Below are positions 6,115 to 6,787 of a DNA stretch of 6,787 bases, piece after piece. This stretch comes from Balneolaceae bacterium (lineage in GTDB: Bacteria > Bacteroidota > Rhodothermia > Balneolales > Balneolaceae). The stretch is from the NCBI GenBank assembly GCA_007123985.1, contig SLGA01000155.1, positions 1-6,787 on the forward strand, in the 5' to 3' direction. Numbering within the stretch: the stretch's first letter is position 1; every line of letters begins with the position of its first letter. The notes beneath the pieces are model-generated. The model made no database searches. It saw only the letters and a program-made list of their open reading frames with translations, and was not told where the DNA came from. The translations under genes were made by a program, and so were the position numbers.

Positions 6115-6787
6115 ATGATTTTAGACCCGAATCTGCTTACTCAGCTTGCCCCGCTCGATCTTAAAGCCCGTACTATCGTTGAAGGTTTTATATCCGGTCT
6201 GCACCGAAGTCCTTTTCATGGCTTCAGTGTGGAATTTGCCGAGCACCGTCCCTACAACCAGGGGGATGATTTTAAACACATCGACTGGAAAGTGTACGGT
6301 AAGACCGAGCGGTTTTATGTGAAACAATTTGAAGCAGAAACCAACCTTCGCGCCCATATTATACTGGATATAAGCAGCTCGATGTATTTCAAACATTTTG
6401 CTGAATGGAGTAAACTGCGATATGCCATTCATTACGCGGCATCGCTCATTTATATGATGCACCGCCAGCGCGATGCCTGCGGCCTTGTACTTTTTGACGA
6501 AAAGATACGGAGCGTGTATCCGCCGAAATCTTCCTACAGCCACGTTCGGCATCTCTACAGACAGCTTGAAGAGGAGCTTGAAAATGAATCCGAAAATGCA
6601 GGTTTAAAACGTGGTTCTGCCTCAGCTGATGCGCTTCACAAACTGGCTGAAAGTCTCAAACGGCGCAGTCTGGTGGTAATCATCACCGATCTCTTTGAGA
6701 ATGTGAATAATCACGAGGCGCTGATCTCCTCATTACGGCACCTTCGTCATCAAAAGCATGAAGTTTTGCTGTTTAATATCCTGGAAC
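6115..6787 (+). CDS. DUF58 domain protein (vWA-like, MoxR-associated), 3' partial
   Basis: The first 224 residues are visible and the gene continues past the window. The sequence is a textbook DUF58 protein: GFSVEFAEHRPYNQGDDFKHIDW spans residues 36-58, followed by VKQFEAETN at 69-77. A von Willebrand A-like core opens with the metal-site motif DISSSM (Asp85, Ser87, Ser89), and VVIITDLFEN (187-196) supplies the second acidic position, Asp192. No signal peptide or membrane segment is seen in the visible part, so a soluble cytoplasmic protein is likely. DUF58 proteins are usually encoded beside a MoxR AAA+ ATPase and BatA/BatB-type membrane vWA proteins, and are thought to help MoxR act on protein complexes; their exact function is not settled. 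No MoxR gene precedes it here, because the upstream neighbour is divergent. ATG 6115 matches the usual family N-terminus (LDP-LL--L--L-L-AR-IVEGF). Confidence 0.9.
   Translation, partial: MILDPNLLTQLAPLDLKARTIVEGFISGLHRSPFHGFSVEFAEHRPYNQGDDFKHIDWKVYGKTERFYVKQFEAETNLRAHIILDISSSMYFKHFAEWSKLRYAIHYAASLIYMMHRQRDACGLVLFDEKIRSVYPPKSSYSHVRHLYRQLEEELENESENAGLKRGSASADALHKLAESLKRRSLVVIITDLFENVNNHEALISSLRHLRHQKHEVLLFNILE

Noticed and set aside
6121..6552. 143-residue minus-strand open frame at the right end
   Set aside because: It is fully antisense to the DUF58 gene, whose conserved motifs are unmistakable.

Overview
The window carries five confident protein-coding genes that I can place in families, plus one probable gene remnant. 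No RNA gene, CRISPR array, insertion sequence or phage gene is visible. The likely host is a member of the Bacteroidota or the related Balneolota/Rhodothermota group. Three things point there: a very large secreted S9 peptidase of a type common in that group, exact TATATTTG boxes of the Bacteroidetes -7 type (TAnnTTTG) upstream of two genes, and start codons with poor Shine-Dalgarno sequences. This placement is inference; no marker gene fixes the species.

Layout, left to right. Bases 1-405 (+) are the 3' end of a PolX-type DNA polymerase/PHP phosphoesterase gene. It converges on a GhrA-like 2-hydroxyacid dehydrogenase at 560-1486 (-). Bases 1487-1608 separate that gene from a divergent gene for a secreted S9-family serine peptidase, 1609-4380 (+). 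Bases 4381-4608 have no intact gene but hold a coding-like minus-strand remnant. A YtoQ-family gene follows at 4609-5055 (+). It ends 8 bases from the end of a convergent gene of the dimethylargininase/arginine dihydrolase superfamily, 5064-5960 (-). Bases 5961-6114 separate that gene from a divergent DUF58 (von Willebrand A-like) gene starting at 6115 (+), which runs off the window.

The genes look like ordinary chromosomal single-gene units in alternating orientation, not one operon or pathway. Probable roles are DNA repair (PolX), reduction of glyoxylate or hydroxypyruvate (GhrA), extracytoplasmic peptide breakdown (S9), an unknown nucleotide-related role (YtoQ), arginine or methylarginine breakdown (guanidino-modifying enzyme) and a MoxR-associated factor (DUF58). 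I did not find a convincing new multi-gene system. The points most worth a second look are the gene remnant at 4386-4592, a possible two-way terminator whose arm encodes part of an active-site motif, a Gly-to-Ser change in the peptidase nucleophile elbow, and an Asn in the guanidino enzyme that may mark it as an arginine dihydrolase.
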